DNA of 64,000 nt, from positions 1-64,000 of the forward strand of contig JASANG010001203.1 in the NCBI GenBank assembly GCA_030248215.1, in the 5' to 3' direction. This stretch comes from Enoplolaimus lenunculus. Its lineage: Eukaryota; Nematoda; Enoplea; Enoplida; Thoracostomopsidae. The translations under genes and the position numbers were made by a program. This document shows, piece by piece, positions 59,509-64,000 of this stretch (position 1 is its first letter; every line of letters begins with the position of its first letter). A model generated the notes under the pieces. It was not told the origin of the DNA. It ran no database searches and saw only the letters and a list, made by a program, of their open reading frames with translations.

Positions 59509-59773
59509 AAAGAGCAGCTAAGTATTTGGACGAATCGCACATAGGATCTCTTGGTACTTCTGCTACAGATGCCGAAAATTTGCTTCTGCGAAAACATTGG
59601 GGTTCAATATTGAGGTGTATTCCTAATTTGGAAGCTCTAACCAATGGCAAAGCCTCAAAGCTAATTTTGGAACGAGTAAGGAAGCGAAAACTGAGGATAT
59701 AAAATAGCTGTATCATGTAAATACGTCTGGAGATCACTACAATGTTGTAATGTGTATGGTGGACTAAGCAATA
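59509..59773 (+). CDS. OTU-like cysteine protease, C-terminal part (transposon-borne)
   Basis: Immediately after the nested element, a frame reads AAKYLDESHIGSLGTSATDA, then ENLLLRKHWGSI, and further on a block SGDHYNVVMCMVD with an H-Y-N-V-V stretch like the OTU catalytic histidine region. Order and spacing fit the downstream half of an OTU domain. The two blocks are in separate open stretches, so the gene is no longer intact or is spliced. Confidence 0.55.
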
Positions 59774-60081
59774 ACGACGTTTCAAGGGTGGGTGGGGCGG
59801 CGGGATGCACGATGAGTGAGGTCCACTTCCCGCTTCCTGGAAACATACCTAATGGTATGGCTAACACTCAGCGTAAAGTTTCACTGTGGGTGGTCCAAAG
59901 TTTTACAGTGGAGGCGGGCAAATTTTCATGAAGGTGACACTTTTTCATAGACAATTTCTACAAAAGTGTCCGGGCGGGCAAAATTTCATATGAAAAATTG
60001 TCCGGGGGAGCAAATTTCTATATGAAAATTTGTCCGGGGGGACAAATTTTTATGGGGGCAAATTTTTTCATGACACCGGCC

Positions 60082-60500
60082 GGTCAAAGGTTTCGTTGGC
60101 CGCAGGCCGGCCGGCCAGTAGCTAAAGTAGTAATTGCACAACACTACTATAGACCTTTTGTGACTTAAAAACCAAGGCCACGGGACAATAGCGTGCAAGC
60201 AACGGTTGGTGAAGGTGCGTCGCGGCTAAAGCGATTGTGTGCGGGTATACTGGCGGTTTGAAAAGGAAATAACAGCGGATAAAGCATAAAGCGCGGCCCG
60301 GGCAAATAAGATCTTTACCCGCTTACACCTCTGTTGTCGACTAATCGCAACAATATTTCTCAGGAAGAAATTAAGTAAAGTTTATTTTTAAAGTGCACAA
60401 CAGAAAATATGGCTATAAGTATATAATATACAGTAAAGCTGGTTAATGTTAAGAAGCTGATACCAAGCAACGGGTGCCAACAAAAAACAATCACGAAGTA
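60082..60500. other. Intergenic
   Basis: No gene or defined element recognised. Confidence 0.3.
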
Positions 60501-60709
60501 CACTGCAAAAAATTGTGAGTCAAATTGACTCTCTCCGAAATAGGCTATACCGGACTACACAAACTGAGTCAAGTTCGACTCCGGCAGAGTCAAACATGCG
60601 ACTCAGTGAGTCGAATTTGATTCTGGCGGAGTCGAATTTGACACAGATTGCGTAGTCCCGTAAAGCCTATTTCGAAGAGAGTCAATTTGACTCATCATTT
60701 TTTGCAGTG
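60501..60709. mobile_element. Palindromic TA-flanked MITE (CACTGCAAAAAATTG ends)
   Basis: TA|CACTGCAAAAAATTGTGAG at the left, CATTTTTTGCAGTG|TA at the right; third copy of the 13916-14122 family, with intact arms. Confidence 0.9.
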
Positions 60710-60876
60710 TATTAAAATAAAGACTTTTATAGTCGAACTAAAAATTAAATTTCATTTTAAACGAGGTTATGTTTTCATCTACGGATAAAACTTTGATTGT
60801 CCAATCGTAACGCGTAAAGCGATATTTGGATCTACTCGAATCTAACTGATAAGAAGAGCACTGGCAACAGTACTAC

Positions 60877-61350
60877 TGTGGTGACCAGAAAAAGAATATT
60901 TATTCTGCTTGTTCACACGGCGCCCTCCGTTATTCGGTTGCGGACTGTTTATTTTTAATTCAACCCATGTTATAGTTGGTCCCAACATCGTTCTTTTGGC
61001 CCATGTTACTTTAAGGGGCATCCAGGTTTCTGGTGGGCCTTTAATAGAGTAGCTTTACATTCTAGATTACATTTTTGCTTATGCTTAGGCTAGAAACTCA
61101 TTTATGCAACGCTTAGGCTTAGCAATATGCTTAATCTACTGTTACGCCCCTTAAAGTAACATTGGCCGTCCTTTTTATATTCCATTTTTAGGGAACTGCT
61201 ATGTCCGTTTATTTTTCGGATTTAATGTTTATTCAGCTGTCTGTGTTCGTTACATATTTGAGCAGCCTAGGCCATTCTTCTGTTTTGGTCTCTTTTGTGG
61301 ACTCTAATTAGGACTTACGTCTTACTACTCCTCTTATTCGGGTCACTACA
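60877..61350. mobile_element. TIR element (TGTAGTGACC ends) with nested TTAGGC MITE
   Basis: TGTGGTGACCAGAAAAAGAA at the left, CTCTTATTCGGGTCACTACA at the right. The MITE 60998-61167 is inserted within. Confidence 0.7.
60998..61167. mobile_element. TTAGGC MITE (ATGTTACTTTAAGGGG end type), intact ends
   Basis: GGCCCATGTTACTTTAAGGG at the left, CCCTTAAAGTAACATTGGCC at the right: about 22-bp inverted ends. The interior has TGCTTAGGCT and CGCTTAGGCTTAGC. Confidence 0.88.
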
Positions 61351-62539
61351 GTAGCTAGCATTTTACAGCCGGAAGTCTGCCTCCGGAACGTCTGAAAATA
61401 AATCTACAGCTCTAGTAGCAACTATTGTTTAAAATTTAGAAAATCTAAGTGATTTTAGCCGCCTGTGTTTGCTCTACCTTCGACTCTGAATCCGGTTCCG
61501 TTTATCGACCTGTCAGGTAGTAAAACAAGACATTGGATATGATAAACCATTACGAACAATTATTAATATTCACAGTTGCCGGTATCTTTGGCGGCATTCC
61601 AACTGGACCATGATAATATTTCCCATTGTTCTAAATTGCGTTATAAAACAATTCCACACCAAAATAAACTTTTTGAAAGTCGACAATAAATTTAGTTTAA
61701 ATTTTATCCGAATGAACAAATCGAAAACTGTTTTGAAAACTGTTTTGTTGAAAAAATGCGGTCCCTATATTTGATCATTACTAATAATGACTGTGAAAAT
61801 ACCGCAATTTTCAAGCAAACGTTATAACCAGAGTGGCACATTACCTGCGGGTAAAGACGGGTCGAGTAAAGAGTTTAAGCCGCGGGTATACCCGCGGGTA
61901 AAAAATTGTATCTTCCAAACTTTTTAGTGTTACGGTGCAATACATACGCTATTGTCTGTTATAATACTTTTTGTGGGTTTGAAATTTAGTTATTGTCACT
62001 GGCTTTCAGTCAAATGACTTGTTTCTAGTAAACTTTCATGCGTAAAACTTATTGAAGCTATAACGCAAAACTTCATTAGCATGCAAAGCACTGAGATCTT
62101 TAAAATACTAGTTTAGCTTGAGACGCGGGTAAAAGGTGGGACGCAGGTAGATCTTTTTTCGGTTACCACTTCCCACTCTGGTTATAACGGAATCAGACAA
62201 TTTTTACAAAAATACAAATACGCAGATACATTCTGTTACAAGTAAAAGGTTAGAAACGCAACGCAATTGTAGCGAAACCATAAAACTTACAGCGCTAAGA
62301 ATGACCCTATACGTTTTCGGCCATTCGGGTGAACCAGGAAACAGCGACAAACAATAGCATTTACTCCTTAACACATCCTTTATACCAAACAAAATAAGTT
62401 TTAGCCTAGCTCACAAATTTCATTTTTAACTAATCCAGTGATAAAGAATAAAAATATAACGACACTCTTTAATGTCAATAATTAAGCTTTGAACTTTGAT
62501 ACAGGCATACAATGCTTACTGCTTTATTTGAAGTTTCAG
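61351..62539. other. Intergenic, two weak exon candidates
   Basis: Minus strand: a frame ending FPGSPEWPKTYRVILSA stops at a donor-like GCT|GTAAGT at about 62291, and an acceptor-like ATTTAG at 61631 opens NNGKYYHGPVGMPPKIPA. They join in phase 0 and could belong to one gene, but I recognise neither and found no third exon. 61840-61905 and 62110-62155 are GCGGGTA-rich words. The rest is featureless. Confidence 0.3.
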
Positions 62540-62752
62540 TCCCATACAGGACATACTGGGCGGAATCTTTTTTATGAATACATAACGCATAAAAACCCAT
62601 TGATTGAACCTGGTGTAATCGCGTACACACACTTCAATTGCCCCAAGGTGTTCCTGCAGGTTCGACCTGGACGAAACCTCCCATACAATGTACTTTTACA
62701 TATTTTTGGCACAAAGCTGGCGGAAGAAGTTTCATACTACGGAGGGAAGTAA
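62540..62752 (+). CDS. Candidate terminal exon, + strand, unidentified
   Basis: An acceptor-like GAAGTTTCAG precedes 62540. The frame encodes SHTGHTGRNLFYEYITHKNP, then EPGVIAYTHFNCPKVFLQVR, then an amphipathic tail ending SYYGGK and TAA. The composition is protein-like and no repeat underlies it. Distant resemblance to thioredoxin-fold small mitochondrial ribosomal proteins (L51/S25/B8 group: R-x-F near KNP, then a beta strand) is a guess. It would converge on the gene at 62902-63979. Confidence 0.4.
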   Translation, partial: SHTGHTGRNLFYEYITHKNPLIEPGVIAYTHFNCPKVFLQVRPGRNLPYNVLLHIFGTKLAEEVSYYGGK

Positions 62753-62901
62753 AAACTGCAAAACGCTTTACTCAAATACCAACTTTTACAAAAATGCTTA
62801 GCCTTCCAAATATTAACATGTTAACCCCAGATCACCGTGCATCACAAACTCATGCATGTATAATCAATTTTCTGGTTCCCTTCCACTACCTCAACATAAC
62901 A

Positions 62902-63979
62902 TTATTTTTGTACTCCGACAGAAGATTTACCCTTGACGACTTTTCGCTCCGGTGGTGGCCCGCTGCCAACTGACTTTTTCACCGCCTGACCTCGTCCAAA
63001 TGGAGCAGAAGGTCCTACCCCCACACCGGACTCTGAATCTGGAAGCGCTGTTCCAATACCATTTTTGTGACTCTGTTCACATGACGTAGCAGGCACTGGT
63101 TTTTGTGATCTTGTCAACGGGCTCCCTTTAGCCATAACCTTACCTAAAGTACCTACCGTTTCACAGTGATTTGATTCTCGGACAATCTTGGAATTACCAA
63201 CAGTCTTCCCTTTAGGTTCGTTAGATGACTTAGCTACCATCGAGGTTTCCGTTTTTCCAGCTGCTTTTTTGCTACCTCCCACGACGTTAGGGCTACCAAG
63301 ATTTGCTCGATTGCCAGTAAATCCAGCCGAAGAGACAACCTTTGAACTCTCTGATGGCAATCCCGAAGACGGTACAGATATTTTCGGCTGAGGTGACCGC
63401 GGAGATCCAGATTTGCTAGCAGCAGCATTCGAAGTAGGTCCTTGACGATCTGGACTGCGTGAGCCCTTCAAACCAGTTGAAACCGCTGCGATAGTGACCT
63501 GAGATGAAGCAGTTTCTTTTGATGTTGTAATTGTTCGTTTAGTACCTATAACATTGTGAAAGCAGTAATAAAGTTGTAAGTCAGGAGAATTTATGTAAAA
63601 CGCTTTTATATTTGTATAGTGATTTTTATTTCCTTCTTCAATTGGTAACATAATTACCCAATTCAAAATGTTTCTAGCACCTGATCCTTATTCCAACATT
63701 ATTGCTACATCCATTAATTCCTCGTACGAATAAAGTATCTGATATGAGATATTGCAATTTGTTGAAAAGCCTAAAGGCATTACAAATACAACGCAAAATA
63801 GCTTCCTTCAATATTTAGCTTGATCTATAAATAAGCAAACTCACCTGTTTTAACGCTGCATGTTTCCAAAGTGCTTGCGGTTGCCGATTTTGTAGTCTTC
63901 GCGACAATTTCTGAGGCAGTACTAACAGTTTTTGCTGGACCAATGTTCCGACACTGACTCGCTGTTGTTCCAGATTGCT
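62902..63979 (-). CDS. Ser/Pro/Lys-rich protein, C-terminal two exons, gene continues off the right edge
   Basis: Exon 63979-63845 (acceptor TTTTAG, donor AACAG|GTGAG) joins in phase 1 to 63545-62902 (acceptor GTTATAG|GT, ends SVGVQK and TAA). About 260 residues are visible, biased to Ser, Lys, Pro, Gly, Thr and Val. There are SP motifs (SPRSPQPK, GSRSPDR, GSPLTRSQKP) and no domain. Expected to be intrinsically disordered and a likely phosphorylation target; it could be the tail of a microtubule-, chromatin- or RNA-associated protein. An AATAAA-like signal lies on this strand at about 62522. The rest of the gene is outside the window, so no name is offered. Confidence 0.78.
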
Positions 63980-64000
63980 CTAAAATAGTTATAGTTAATG

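Larger units (their letters stand above)
57535..60081 (+). mobile_element. 2.5-kb TIR element carrying an OTU-protease-like ORF, with nested insertions
   Basis: The outer ends GGCCGGTGTCATACAAAAAT and, reverse-complemented, GGCCGGTGTCATGAAAAAAT lead into arms of about 200 bp. These arms are full of palindromic words of the type ATTTGCCCCC, CCGGACAAATTTTCATATGA and GAAAAAGTGTCC. Inside lies OTU-like coding sequence, split by the element 58233-59502, which itself contains a TTAGGC MITE. No transposase, integrase, polymerase or capsid sequence was seen, so it looks like a non-autonomous DNA transposon with a captured gene. Confidence 0.8.

Noticed and set aside
1-64000. Retroviral, LTR, Polinton or LINE coding sequence
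   Set aside because: No reverse transcriptase, integrase, protease-gag, capsid or packaging ATPase motifs were recognised in any frame; the OTU element shows only the OTU domain.

Overview
This window is nuclear DNA from an invertebrate animal. It is AT-rich and intron-bearing with canonical GT/AG splice sites, and it is dominated by short non-autonomous DNA transposons (MITEs). Every well-supported protein gene was assembled by hand from short exons that join in phase. A protein with two 12-cysteine domains of the nematode-typical DUF19/T20D4.11-like kind, together with abundant TTAGGC motifs (the nematode telomere unit), hints at a nematode or related ecdysozoan. That placement is inference.

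Layout. 0-0.6 kb: tandem tRNA-derived satellite. 1.2-1.7 kb (+): two-exon QCR9/UQCR10, a subunit of mitochondrial complex III. 3.4-5.5 kb (-): the two 12-Cys domains of a secreted-type protein whose 5' end is missing. 5.5-12.5 kb: MITEs and a 17-bp minisatellite. 12.5-18.1 kb (+): two ionotropic-receptor-like paralogues, the first cut by one in-frame TGA, separated by nested MITEs. 18.1-22.2 kb: repeats, including a palindrome-studded Harbinger-type element. 22.2-30.7 kb (-): a complete 14-exon nibrin (NBS1) gene of 657 codons. 30.7-32.1 kb: tRNA-satellite higher-order array directly upstream of nibrin. 32-36 kb: MITEs, including a sibling of the palindrome-studded element. 36.2-40.7 kb (-): a complete 8-exon SLC30/ZnT zinc transporter of 510 codons. 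40.8-62.5 kb: mostly repeats, including an OTU-protease-bearing TIR element with two further elements nested inside it, plus a few orphan exon candidates. 62.9-64 kb (-): the 3' end of a Ser/Pro/Lys-rich protein that runs off the window.

The genes do not form a pathway. They are housekeeping (complex III, DNA-break repair, zinc export) and lineage-specific genes (12-Cys protein, receptors) in a sea of MITEs. The most unusual content is in the repeats. Two sibling elements carry CATATG-centred palindromes. One MITE family carries arrays of the nematode telomere motif. TTAA-flanked elements contain a tRNA-like pol III promoter. A TIR element carries an OTU cysteine-protease domain. No retrovirus-like, LTR, Polinton or LINE coding sequence was recognised.
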